DNA of 64,000 nt from Rhodospirillaceae bacterium SYSU D60007 (lineage in GTDB: Bacteria > Pseudomonadota > Alphaproteobacteria > Reyranellales > Reyranellaceae): positions 30,122 through 94,121 of the forward strand of contig QOCQ01000025.1 of assembly GCA_003574685.1 (NCBI GenBank). The letters are read 5' to 3'. A model generated the notes under the pieces. It had not been told where the DNA came from. It did no database searches and worked only from the letters and a program-made list of their open reading frames with translations. This document shows, one piece after another, positions 8,792-16,273 of this stretch (position 1 is the stretch's first letter; every line of letters begins with the position of its first letter). Made by a program: the position numbers and the translations under genes.

Positions 8792-9610
8792 ATGTCCTGC
8801 CCGCAGCACGAGGGCGGCGTGAGCTCGTTCTACGACGGCGAAGGCTCGCTCTTTGTCGAGGCGTATGACGCGTTCTACGCCGCCGAGCCGCCGCCGATGC
8901 TGGCGGGCGACGTGGCGTTCTACGAGCGGCTCGCGCGCGAGACCGGCGGGCCGGTGCTGGAGCTGGCCTGCGGCACCGCTCGCGTGGCGCTGCCGCTGGC
9001 GGAACGCGGGCTCGACGTGACGGCAGTCGACAGCGCGCCGGCCATGCTGGCGATCGCGCGGCGCAAGGCCGAGGCGGCGCCGGCCGGCACCCGCGAACGC
9101 CTGACCCTGGTGCAGGGCGATATGACCGCGCTGGAGCTGGGCCGGCGCTTCGGGCTGGTGTTCATCGCCTTCCGCGGCTTTCAGCTCTTGCTCACCGTCG
9201 CGCGCCAGCGCCAGGCGCTCGACGTGATGCGCCGCCACCTGGCACCCGGTGGACGCATCGCGCTGCACCTGTTCGATCCGCGGCTGGAGCTGCTGGTGGG
9301 CGATGGCGGCGCTGGCCACATGATGTCGGGCACGCACCCGGTGACCGGCCGTCGCTATGCCGCCGAGGTCCTGCGCTGCGACATCGATCCGCTGACGCAA
9401 GTGCGCTGGGATCTCTGGCGCTACACCGAGCTGGGCGCGGACGACGCCGTGCTGGCCGAGGCGACGCGGCAAATGGCGTTGCGCTGGACATACCGCTGGG
9501 AGCTGCACCACCTGCTGAAAGCCTGCGGCTTCACGGTCGAGGCTGAGTACAGCGACTTCGCCGGCACCCCGCCCGCCTATGGCCACGAGCTGATCGTGGT
9601 GGCGCGGTGA
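8792..9610 (+). CDS. Class I SAM-dependent methyltransferase
   Basis: A methyltransferase of up to 272 residues. The SAM-binding motif VLELACGTARVALPL lies near residues 54-68, followed by acidic motif II (LDVTAVDSAPAML) and the LVQGDMTALEL segment. No second domain is visible, and the methyl acceptor is unknown. The ATG at 8792 gives a longer N-terminus; a GTG at 8819 with an adjacent GAGGGCGG is an equally plausible start. It follows a type B repeat and is convergent with the DUF1801 gene. Confidence 0.88.
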   Translation: MSCPQHEGGVSSFYDGEGSLFVEAYDAFYAAEPPPMLAGDVAFYERLARETGGPVLELACGTARVALPLAERGLDVTAVDSAPAMLAIARRKAEAAPAGTRERLTLVQGDMTALELGRRFGLVFIAFRGFQLLLTVARQRQALDVMRRHLAPGGRIALHLFDPRLELLVGDGGAGHMMSGTHPVTGRRYAAEVLRCDIDPLTQVRWDLWRYTELGADDAVLAEATRQMALRWTYRWELHHLLKACGFTVEAEYSDFAGTPPAYGHELIVVAR

Positions 9611-9619
9611 AAGCGCCTC

Positions 9620-10081
9620 TTACATCCGTTCGCCGGGCAATTGGCTGGCTTGCTTCACCCAGTCGGCGAGCCGGGCTTCGTCGAGCGGGTCGTCTTCGCG
9701 GATGTCGAGGTAGCGCACGTCCCTGTGTTTGGATTCGCCGGGCGGGACAGGTCGCAGCGACGTGCCGCGGAAGAAAGCCACTTTGACGTACTTCGTGAAG
9801 CAATGGAAATTGAGGAACCAGACATCGTCTTCGATTCCGTAGAACGGCGAATTCCATTTGACCGCCTTGCGTACGCCGGGGACGGTGCGCACGATCAGTG
9901 CGTCGAGGCGACGTCCGACGTCGCGTTTCCAGCCCGGCATGGCCGCGATGTAGGCCTGCACGGGGGCATCACCGTAACCCTTCGCGATCTGCGGGTTGCC
10001 ACCTGAGAGCAGGGTTGGCTTTGCAGCGCTTCGCTTTGCGGCGGCTTTCTTTGCCGTCTTCCCGGACGTCTTGCCGGCCAT
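9620..10081 (-). CDS. DUF1801 (YdhG-like) domain protein
   Basis: A 153-residue protein with a Lys/Ala-rich N-terminal tail of ~35 residues, then a compact domain with VQAYIAAMPGWKRDVGRRLDAL, VRKAVKWNSPFYG and a CFTKYVKVAFFRG strand. These match the DUF1801 fold found in YdhG/YobT-like proteins, of unknown biochemical function. The ATG at 10081 is chosen because the longer frame upstream runs into the RES toxin gene. The basic tail could bind nucleic acid; that is speculation. It ends 9 bp from the convergent methyltransferase. Confidence 0.85.
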   Translation of the reverse strand: MAGKTSGKTAKKAAAKRSAAKPTLLSGGNPQIAKGYGDAPVQAYIAAMPGWKRDVGRRLDALIVRTVPGVRKAVKWNSPFYGIEDDVWFLNFHCFTKYVKVAFFRGTSLRPVPPGESKHRDVRYLDIREDDPLDEARLADWVKQASQLPGERM

Positions 10082-10109
10082 TGCGTTTACTCCATCTGTC
10101 AATGCGGCG

Positions 10110-10610
10110 TTACGCCGGGTGCAGGCGGGGGTCCAGCGCGAAGCGCTCCTGCGTGACGCTGTCGTAGAGGCCGCGGGCATGCGCCGGATCAAAGACCACG
10201 TTCCAGCTATGCGTCGATACCACGCTGGGAATCAGCACGAAGGCGTGCGCCTTGAGCAGGGCATCGCCGAATGCCTGCTGGCCGGCGCTGACGATGCCGG
10301 GCCGCAGCCAGTTGGGGTTGGGTACCTGCGCGCGGTCCACCACATGCACGCGCGCGGGCTCGGTGATGCGCGCGGAGCTCAGCACGTGCGCCACGGTGTC
10401 GAGCGCCCTGAACGTCTTGTGCACGGCCACCTCGAGGATGGCCGTGGCGGGATCGAGCGCCGCATAGACCGCGCGCCTGCCACGCCCGTTCCAGCGTCCG
10501 CCCGCCAGATAGCTGCCCTCGCCGCTGTCCCAAGCGGGCGCGAAGCGGGCCTGGTCGAGGCGCCAGAAAACCAGCTCGCCCGTGCCCAGGGGCGGCGGCA
10601 ACGGCGTCAC
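10110..10610 (-). CDS. RES-domain toxin of a type II toxin-antitoxin system
   Basis: A 166-residue RES-family protein. The domain name motif is represented by the conserved Arg in VFWRLDQARFAPAW, then GRWNGRGRRAVYAALDPATAILE with the conserved Glu, and the C-terminal FVLIPSVVSTHSWNVVFDP. RES toxins degrade NAD+ in characterised relatives. The GTG at 10610 overlaps the antitoxin stop codon by four bases (GTGA), the usual coupled arrangement; a longer ATG frame lies inside the antitoxin gene and is unlikely. Its partner is the DUF2384 protein immediately upstream. Confidence 0.93.
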   Translation of the reverse strand: MTPLPPPLGTGELVFWRLDQARFAPAWDSGEGSYLAGGRWNGRGRRAVYAALDPATAILEVAVHKTFRALDTVAHVLSSARITEPARVHVVDRAQVPNPNWLRPGIVSAGQQAFGDALLKAHAFVLIPSVVSTHSWNVVFDPAHARGLYDSVTQERFALDPRLHPA

Positions 10611-11095
10611 GTATAGACGCCGTATTCGAGGCGCGTGAGATGCTCTTCCACCATCTCGACGCCGGCGGGCGTCGACAGCAGGTCGATCGGCTTGCGCTGC
10701 TCCAGCGCCATGGCCGGACGTTCCAGCCACTCCTCGGCCTCGGCCTGGGTGCCGAACAGGGCCGTGGCGCGCCCCAGGATCTCGGCGAACTTCCAGGCGC
10801 GGCTGCTCTGTTCCGGGCTGAGGGGACGGTCGGGGGAGTCCTTGCGCCGCTGGTAGGTGCGCAGGCTGATGCCGACCACCTTTTCGAGGCTGTCCTGTTG
10901 CGGCGTGCGCAGCAGCGACACGCGGTTCACGAGATGCGTCAGCACATGGCCGGGCAGCCCCTTGCGCAGCAGGTCGTGCGCGTCCAGCCGGCTGCGCACC
11001 GCCCGGCGCAGCGTGCGCCGTCCGCCCAGCAGGCTCACCGTGCGGCCGACATCGATATCCGCCTCGTCATCATTGGCAGGCCGCGCCAGCGCCAT
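10607..11095 (-). CDS. DUF2384 (MbcA/ParS/Xre) family antitoxin
   Basis: A 162-residue antitoxin for the overlapping RES toxin. The N-terminal part contains a helix-turn-helix-like region (LEKVVGISLRTYQRRK near residues 69-84), and the C-terminal part has the toxin-binding DUF2384 domain with AEEWLERPAMALEQRKPIDLLSTPAGVEMVEEHL. In characterised pairs the antitoxin blocks the toxin active site and represses the operon. Order antitoxin then toxin with a four-base overlap is standard for this type. The start is the first ATG; about 500 bp of mostly non-coding DNA lies upstream. Confidence 0.93.
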   Translation of the reverse strand: MALARPANDDEADIDVGRTVSLLGGRRTLRRAVRSRLDAHDLLRKGLPGHVLTHLVNRVSLLRTPQQDSLEKVVGISLRTYQRRKDSPDRPLSPEQSSRAWKFAEILGRATALFGTQAEAEEWLERPAMALEQRKPIDLLSTPAGVEMVEEHLTRLEYGVYT

Positions 11096-11610
11096 CGTCC
11101 GCTCCCGTCACGTGTCGCTTAATGTACGACATCTGTCAGCCGCGTTCAAGCCGGGCAGCGATCGATTCCCAGCCAGCTTGTGCCATCCTGGGATCGCATC
11201 GCTGGGGGCCCAGAGGAGGAAATGCTGCGCAAGCCAGCTAAGGATGAGGGTTGTCCCTCCAAGCCACTCGGCACGCGGTTGGCCGCACGCTTCCGCCGCG
11301 CAGGACTTGATGCGGATATTCGGAACTGCGTGGACAGCCGGCCCGGCCCGCGCACTTCGCATGGTGATTTACCGTCGTCCTGAGCGAAGCGAAGGACCTT
11401 GCGGTCGTGCGATCCATGAACGAGGGTGGCGGTGAATCACCGATGCTGCCAGTCTTTGGCCGCACCATCGCAAGGTTCCTTCGCTTCGCTCAGGACGACG
11501 AAAAGATCCGTGCAACGCCTTGTGTGATGGCCGCCCAGCAGCCCGTCCGCGGTTGATTCGCTGCCGCCTTGTGGCACGCTTGCAGCAGGAGCGTGCAGCA
11601 AGAGGGGGAG
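11096..11610. other. Intergenic stretch with a type C repeat and a possible short relic
   Basis: No convincing full gene. The first ~280 bp contain a plus-strand frame (11180-11383) with a protein-like stretch, EEEMLRKPAKDEGCPSKPL followed by TRLAARFRRAGLDADI, that could be the tail of a decayed gene, but no start, ribosome site or family was recognised. The second half is occupied by a type C repeat (11374-11500). The antitoxin promoter should lie near 11096-11200. Confidence 0.4.
11374..11500. repeat. Type C palindromic repeat, copy 1
   Basis: A 127-bp element bounded by CGTCGTCCTGAGCGAAGCG and its inverse CGCTTCGCTCAGGACGACG, with inner GGACCTTGCGG and GGTGGCGGTGAATCACCG segments. A second full copy is at 38058-38184 and partial copies are at 38224-38262 and 38416-38536. 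Confidence 0.85.
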
Positions 11611-12177
11611 ATGATGCGGCGGTTGGCAGTGTGGTTTGTCGGGCTGGTGCTGGCGGGCATGCTGGCCTGCGGCGTTGCGCACCCGGTGCAGGCGCAGCCG
11701 CGCGACGGCTATGGCGTCGAGACCTACGACGACGGCGGCCGCTACGAGGGCGACTTCGCCAACGGCCTGCGGCACGGGCGCGGCATCTACCGCTTCCCCA
11801 GCGGCAATCGCTACGAGGGGGAGTACCGCAACGGCCAGCGCAACGGGCACGGCGTATTCTTCTTTGCCAACGGCGATCGCTACGAGGGCGAGTTCCGCAA
11901 CAACCAGCGCACCGGCAGCGGCGTTTTCATCTGGGCCAACGGCGATCGCTACGAGGGCGAGTGGCTGAACGGCAAGTCGCACGGCCACGGCGTGCAGATC
12001 TGGGCCAACGGCGATCGCTACGAGGGCGAGTGGGTGGAGGACCGCGCCCATGGCCAGGGCACCCGCACCAACGCCAAGACCGGCGCCACCTATAGCGGGC
12101 AGTGGACCAACGGCTGCTTCCGCGACGGCGATCGCTGGGCCACCGCCGGCGCCACCCGCGAGGAATGCGGCTTCTAG
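11611..12177 (+). CDS. Secreted MORN-repeat protein
   Basis: A 188-residue protein with an N-terminal signal peptide (RRLAVWFVGLVLAGMLACG, cleavage probably after VQA) followed by about five tandem MORN repeats of ~23 residues, each of the type RYEGEWxNGxxHGxGV. The repeats are also visible in DNA as GATCGCTACGAGGGCGAGT copies at 11878, 11944 and 12013. MORN arrays form elongated beta sheets and are often lipid- or protein-binding scaffolds; no enzymatic domain is attached. The ATG at 11611 has AGAGGGGGAG directly upstream. A lipoprotein alternative (Cys at the end of LAGMLAC) is possible but the lipobox is poor. Confidence 0.88.
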   Translation: MMRRLAVWFVGLVLAGMLACGVAHPVQAQPRDGYGVETYDDGGRYEGDFANGLRHGRGIYRFPSGNRYEGEYRNGQRNGHGVFFFANGDRYEGEFRNNQRTGSGVFIWANGDRYEGEWLNGKSHGHGVQIWANGDRYEGEWVEDRAHGQGTRTNAKTGATYSGQWTNGCFRDGDRWATAGATREECGF

Positions 12178-12347
12178 GCCTGCACCGCACCGCAAGTCGT
12201 ACGAGCCGGGCGGATACAGAACCCCTCCGCTTTGGACCGGATCGCTCGGCTTCAAACACGATATTAGTGTACAACTCCGTGGTTCGATTAGTGATGTGTC
12301 CATCAAGTAATAGGCTTGCCTACATTTCTCGAACCCCGGAAAAAACC

Positions 12348-13730
12348 ATGAATGCGTTCAGCTTAGCGGCCACAATATCCCGCTGCTTTCGTGGGCTGGC
12401 TCGCGACCGCCGGGGCGGCACCTTCGTGCTGACGGCGGTGGCCACGCCTGTCGTATTGGGGGGCCTGACGCTCGCCGTCGACACGGGCCACATCTACCTG
12501 AGCCAGCGCAAGGTCCAGCAGCAGGCCGATGCGGCGGCGGCCGGCACCGCGATCGCAAGGGGCAACGGCGCACGTGACCTTGCGGTGCTGAAGGCGGTGG
12601 CGGGGCGCGACGCGGCGCGCAACGGGTATGTGGAGCAGGCGGGCAGCAGCCTGACAGTGAACGTCCCGCCCACCTCGGGCTCGCACACCGGCAGCACCAC
12701 GGCCGTCGAGGTCATCATCGAGGCCACGGCGGACACCTTCTTCGCGCGCTATTTCAACATCTTCTCGGTTACCGTTCGCGGCCGGGCGGTCGTCGGCTAT
12801 GGTGGCGAGGGCAGCGCTGGCGGCGGCGGTTGCGTGCTGGCGCTGAGCGGGACGGCGGCGCGGGCGCTGCGCTTTCAGGGTTCGGGCACTATCCAGGCGC
12901 CGACCTGCACCATGGTTTCGAATTCGAATGCCGCCGATGCCGTCTATGTCGGCGGCAGCGGCAAGCTCGTTGCGCTGGGCGTGTATGCCGTGGGCGGCAT
13001 GGAACGGGGGCCCTCGGTCACCATGCAGCTAACCCAGGAGCCGCAGGTCAACACCGGGGCGAAGGTGACGGATCCCTATGCCAGGACCAACATCGAGGTG
13101 TCGGCGGCCGACCCTTGCAGCCATACCGGCTATTCGGTAAGCGGCAGTCAGGATAAATACGCGCGCCCCGGCATCTACTGCGATGGCCTCGAGATCGGCG
13201 GCTCGGGTACGCAGTACCTGCTGCCGGGCACCTACGTCGTGAGGGGAGGCGACTTCAAGGTCACTGGCTCGGCAAAGGTGCGTTGCAGCCTTACGTCCGG
13301 CACCTATACCCCTTGCGGCACCGGCGATGGCATCACAATCCTGCTGGTTGCGGGCAGCAGCGGCACGGTCGGCACCGTGTCGATCGCGGGCACCACCGAC
13401 GTCCAGTTCACGGCCCCGAGTGTCGACACCTTCTATAATGGAACCAATCTGCGGGGCATTGCGGTGTACCAGGATCGCAACGCTGCGCTGGGCAATGCCG
13501 CCAACCTTACCGGCTCATCGGCGATGAAGATCAGCGGTGCGATCTACCTGCCGTCTGCCCAGATCAACTACAGCGGTACCGCCGACCTGCCCGAAGGAAA
13601 GAAGTGCGTGCTGGTCATCGGCCACGTCGTCGAGATCCAGGGAAACTCGCGCCTCAACATATCCGATTGCCCCAGCATGGGCGTGCAGGCCATCGACGCC
13701 AATGGCGGACGTCTGGTGATGCTCGAATAG
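12348..13730 (+). CDS. TadG-like pilus assembly protein (TadE/G family)
   Basis: A 460-residue protein with a short cytosolic N-terminus, DRRGGTFVLTAVATPVVLG as the membrane-inserted TadE/G-type hydrophobic segment (residues ~21-45), then DTGHIYLSQRKVQQQADAA, the hallmark of TadG-like Flp pilus proteins. The remaining ~380 residues are a Gly/Ser/Thr-rich, Cys-containing extracytoplasmic region with repeated GSGT and GSG motifs, resembling a beta-helical adhesin. The other tad/flp genes are absent here, so this is an isolated TadG-like protein. The ATG at 12348 follows AAAAAACC, and no strong ribosome site is visible. Confidence 0.8.
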   Translation: MNAFSLAATISRCFRGLARDRRGGTFVLTAVATPVVLGGLTLAVDTGHIYLSQRKVQQQADAAAAGTAIARGNGARDLAVLKAVAGRDAARNGYVEQAGSSLTVNVPPTSGSHTGSTTAVEVIIEATADTFFARYFNIFSVTVRGRAVVGYGGEGSAGGGGCVLALSGTAARALRFQGSGTIQAPTCTMVSNSNAADAVYVGGSGKLVALGVYAVGGMERGPSVTMQLTQEPQVNTGAKVTDPYARTNIEVSAADPCSHTGYSVSGSQDKYARPGIYCDGLEIGGSGTQYLLPGTYVVRGGDFKVTGSAKVRCSLTSGTYTPCGTGDGITILLVAGSSGTVGTVSIAGTTDVQFTAPSVDTFYNGTNLRGIAVYQDRNAALGNAANLTGSSAMKISGAIYLPSAQINYSGTADLPEGKKCVLVIGHVVEIQGNSRLNISDCPSMGVQAIDANGGRLVMLE

Positions 13731-13756
13731 CGTAGGCCGTTGCGCTCTCGCTGAAC

Positions 13757-13793
13757 GGCAGGCGTCCGTAAGGCCCGACCGCGGACGCCTGCC
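13757..13793 (+). terminator. Hairpin after the TadG-like gene
   Basis: A perfect 12-bp stem GGCAGGCGTCCG / CGGACGCCTGCC with a 13-nt loop, 27 bp after the stop codon. There is no T run, so it may terminate weakly or only stabilise the 3' end. Confidence 0.45.
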
Positions 13794-13858
13794 AGCATGA
13801 TCTTCCCTGTGCGTGGTTGTTTCAGGAACCGCCGGCGGATCGCGGCGTTGGCGGCCGC

Positions 13859-14146
13859 ATGGCATTCGAGATCAGCACCCGCACGATCGAGCAGTTGCGG
13901 CACGACATCGACTCGCGCCGCACCGGCGACAAGGTGGCCGTGGGCGATCCGGCCGCCGCACCGCTGGGCACGGATGACGGGGCGGCCGGCGCGCCTGTCT
14001 CCCGCGGGCGGCTGGCGCGTGCACAGGTCGAGCTTGAAGGACGACCGCCGCCGCCGCGCGGCGCGCGCGAGCGGCTGTGCGTCGCGGTCCTGGGGGTGGG
14101 CGCAATCGTAGTCGTGCTGGTTCTCGTCGCGCTTGCCCTGGGATGA
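13859..14146 (+). CDS. Small protein with C-terminal membrane anchor, unknown function
   Basis: A 95-residue protein. The N-terminal half has IEQLRHDIDSRRTGDKV and DPAAAPLGTDDGAAG, a pattern I have seen in small uncharacterised alphaproteobacterial proteins. The C-terminus (about residues 75-95) is one hydrophobic segment (VAVLGVGAIVVVLVLVALA), so it is probably tail-anchored in the inner membrane with its N-terminus in the cytosol. The ATG at 13859 fits the family start; no good ribosome site is visible. No function can be assigned. Confidence 0.65.
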   Translation: MAFEISTRTIEQLRHDIDSRRTGDKVAVGDPAAAPLGTDDGAAGAPVSRGRLARAQVELEGRPPPPRGARERLCVAVLGVGAIVVVLVLVALALG

Positions 14147-14306
14147 GCGCCGGCGGGCGGTGACATTTCCGTGACGCGGCAACGCTGGCGCTTGCCGTGC
14201 GTAAGCACGCAAGCCCGCAGGCCGAAGTCCCCAACGGCCATATTGCGGTGAGGCCGGGCATCGCATCCTCCCCCAGCGGTGCCCGGCCATGCCGCCAGGG
14301 ATTTCG

Positions 14307-14987
14307 ATGCGACGCGAGCTCTCCCGCAAGCCGACCCTCGCCAATCCGCTGCCCTTTCTGCGCGGCTGGTCACGCAACCCCGTGGCCGTGGGCTGGCCGT
14401 TCGCCACCAGCTACTGGACGGCGCGGCGCCTGGCACTCGCAACGCTGGCGGCGGCCGTGCCCGGCGACGGGCACGTGCTGGAGCTGGGCCCTGGCACGGG
14501 GCCGACAACGCAGGCGCTGATCGAGCTTGGCTGCCCCGCGGCACGGATCGTGGTGGTCGAGCGCGACGGGGAGCTGTGCCGACTGCTGGAGCGCCGCTTT
14601 GCCGGGCTGTGCGTGGTGCAGGGCGATGCGCTGCGGCTGCGCGAGGTGCTGGGCCGCGCCGGCATTGGCCGTGCGTGCGCCGTGCTCAGCGGCTTGCCGA
14701 TGCGAACGGTCGCGCCGGCCGACGCGGCGCGCTGCTACCGCGATGCCTTCCGGGCGATGCCGCCGGGCGGCGCCATCATCCAGTACACCTACGGCTTTCG
14801 TCCGTCGGTCGATCCCGATGCCGGCGGGCTGAAGCTCGAGGCCACCTTCCTCGGCCGCGAGTGGCGCAACATGCCGCCGATGGCCATCTGGCGCTACCGG
14901 TTGCCGGCGCACCACGGCAACAGGGCCGGGGACAATGCCGCGAGGACAATGCCCGCCGGCCCTGCGCACGGGAGGGCGATCCCATGA
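14307..14987 (+). CDS. PmtA-like phospholipid N-methyltransferase family protein
   Basis: A 226-residue SAM-dependent methyltransferase. The SAM motif is HVLELGPGTGPTTQAL (residues ~57-72), followed by IVVVERDGELCRLLE and VVQGDALRL; ACAVLSGLPMR and the C-terminal NMPPMAIWRYR are typical of the rhizobial phosphatidylethanolamine N-methyltransferase (PmtA) group. The likely role is membrane lipid headgroup methylation, but related proteins include methyltransferases without proven lipid activity. ATG codons at 14289 and 14307 are both possible; the second is nearer the conserved region. Confidence 0.78.
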   Translation: MRRELSRKPTLANPLPFLRGWSRNPVAVGWPFATSYWTARRLALATLAAAVPGDGHVLELGPGTGPTTQALIELGCPAARIVVVERDGELCRLLERRFAGLCVVQGDALRLREVLGRAGIGRACAVLSGLPMRTVAPADAARCYRDAFRAMPPGGAIIQYTYGFRPSVDPDAGGLKLEATFLGREWRNMPPMAIWRYRLPAHHGNRAGDNAARTMPAGPAHGRAIP

Positions 14988-15202
14988 GTTCCCTCCCACC
15001 CGCGGCACCGCTCGGACGGCGCACGCAAGCCGAGGTCAACGGCCCCGCGGCGAAGGCCGTTGCGCGGCATTTTCATGCCGCTTCGATGGCAGCAGCCCGG
15101 CCTCGCCGCGGCGAAGCCACGGAAAGGCCACAAGCGCCCCCTGTGCGGTACGCTAGCCTTGCCGCCACAGGGAGCCACTGCCATTGCGCGACAAAAGTGG
15201 CC

Positions 15203-15230
15203 GGGGCGCGCCACGGTGGTGGCGCGCCCC
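15203..15230. terminator. GC-rich hairpin 5 bp after the GrdB-like gene
   Basis: A perfect 12-bp stem GGGGCGCGCCAC / GTGGCGCGCCCC with a 4-nt loop, located just beyond the stop codon of the minus-strand gene ending at 15236. It lacks a clear U tract in the minus direction. It resembles the longer palindrome at 16191-16272 and may belong to the same repeat type. Confidence 0.5.
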
Positions 15231-15235
15231 CAGCT

Positions 15236-16105
15236 TCATTTCACGCGCGGCTTCTGGCCGCGCTGGGCGCGGCGCGCATCGCCGATGGCCAGCAGCCGCT
15301 CGCGGTCCTCGGGCCTCACGCGGTTGTAGCGCTCGCGCCAGTCCGGATCGTGTTTCCATTCGAAGGGTGCACGCACTGTCGTGCGCGGGCCGGTGGCGCT
15401 CTCCAGCAGGCGCAGCGCCAGGCCTACGATCGCTGCCTGCATGTCGCGCTGCCAGGGATGGCCGCACGGGTTACCCAGCGGGAAATCCGTGAAGACGAAG
15501 CGCGCAACGCCGCAATGCTCGACGATGTCGCGGGCCGAGCCGATGATGACCGTCGGCAAACCATTTTCCTCGAGATGTCGGGCGACCAGACTCACGGTCT
15601 GGTGACAGACGGGTCAAAGCGCTGTCAGCAGCGCCGCGTCGGCTCCGTCCGCGCGCAGGCGGCGCAACAGCTCGGGCGCATCCTGCTCCATTGTCTTGCG
15701 GTGGCTGTAGTCGGTGGGCGCGTGATGGAAGCGCGGGCAGAGCGTCCCGAACAACCCCTCGGCACAGAGCCGCCGCGCCGCGTCGATCGGCAGGAACGTC
15801 TCGCGGTCATCGGTGTGGGTGGCCTCGCGGTCCCACGCGACATCGGTATCGTAGGTGAGGGGCGGCGCCGCGACCTCGCCCGACCACACCTGCTTGCGTC
15901 CGCGCGCGTCGCGGTTGGAGCGGTCGGGCGGCCCTGCCGTGGTGATCAGTCCGATGCGCGCATCACGCAGCTTCTTGCCCAGCCGCGCAAACGGCACTTC
16001 GTCGAAATGCGCCCAGACGTAATCGCTGTCATAGCCCAGCGCGCGATAATAGCGCCGCGTACGCTCCATATAGCCAACGGGCTGGCCGGCGGAATTCTGC
16101 TCCAT
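15236..16105 (-). CDS. GrdB/PrdB-like reductase family protein with in-frame UGA, probable selenoprotein
   Basis: Reading through one in-frame TGA (15614-15616, codon 164) gives a single 289-residue protein. Upstream of the TGA are 163 residues (GYDSDYVWAHFDEVPFA, IGLITTAGPPDR, THTDDRETFLPIDAARRL); downstream are 125 residues beginning PVCHQTVSLVARHLEENG and including IIGSARDIVEHCGV and FPLGNPCG. This is the selenoprotein B glycine/betaine/sarcosine/D-proline reductase-like family, in which this position is Cys or Sec; here Sec would form a UxxC redox motif. A 7-bp hairpin starts 10 nt after the UGA (15585-15603), as in bacterial SECIS elements. The ATG at 16105 has GGAGAGG upstream. The redox substrate is unknown. 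The alternative is a nonsense mutation splitting the gene. Confidence 0.75.
15585..15603 (-). promoter_or_regulatory. Candidate bacterial SECIS hairpin
   Basis: On the mRNA strand the sequence ACCAGAC-CGTGA-GTCTGGT forms a perfect 7-bp stem with a 5-nt loop containing GU, beginning 10 nt after the in-frame UGA at 15614-15616. In the E. coli formate dehydrogenase mRNA the SelB-binding stem-loop begins at a similar distance. The hairpin lies inside the coding sequence and encodes HQTVSLV. Function is inferred. Confidence 0.6.
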
Positions 16106-16160
16106 GATGCGCGTCCTCTCCTCAACTGGTGTAGCTAACCACGCACGCCGCCGACGAGCC

Positions 16161-16272
16161 ATGCCGGCAGACGCAAGCCGGCATGCATGTCGCCGGGGGC
16201 GCGCCACTCCAGTGGCGCGTCATGGGCTCGCGTGGGCGGAAGACGCGCCACTGGAGTGGCGCGCCCCCGGCG
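16161..16272. repeat. Two nested palindromes between PNPOx-like and GrdB-like genes
   Basis: First a short inverted repeat ATGCCGGC / GCCGGCAT (16161-16168, 16177-16184). Then a perfect 31-bp inverted repeat (arms 16191-16221 and 16242-16272; core GGCGCGCCACTCCAGTGGCG) with a 20-bp spacer. It directly abuts the 3' end of the minus-strand PNPOx-like gene and could terminate it; the length and perfection suggest a mobile palindromic element. Confidence 0.75.
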
Positions 16273-16273
16273 C

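Noticed and set aside
15614..15616. Simple pseudogene reading of the GrdB-like locus
   Set aside because: Not chosen as first reading because the UGA falls exactly on the expected redox residue, with an intact 3' half and a hairpin at SECIS distance; it stays as the alternative.
14279..16138. A 619-codon plus-strand frame
   Set aside because: It runs over the PmtA-like gene out of frame and over the GrdB-like gene in antisense; no domain is visible.
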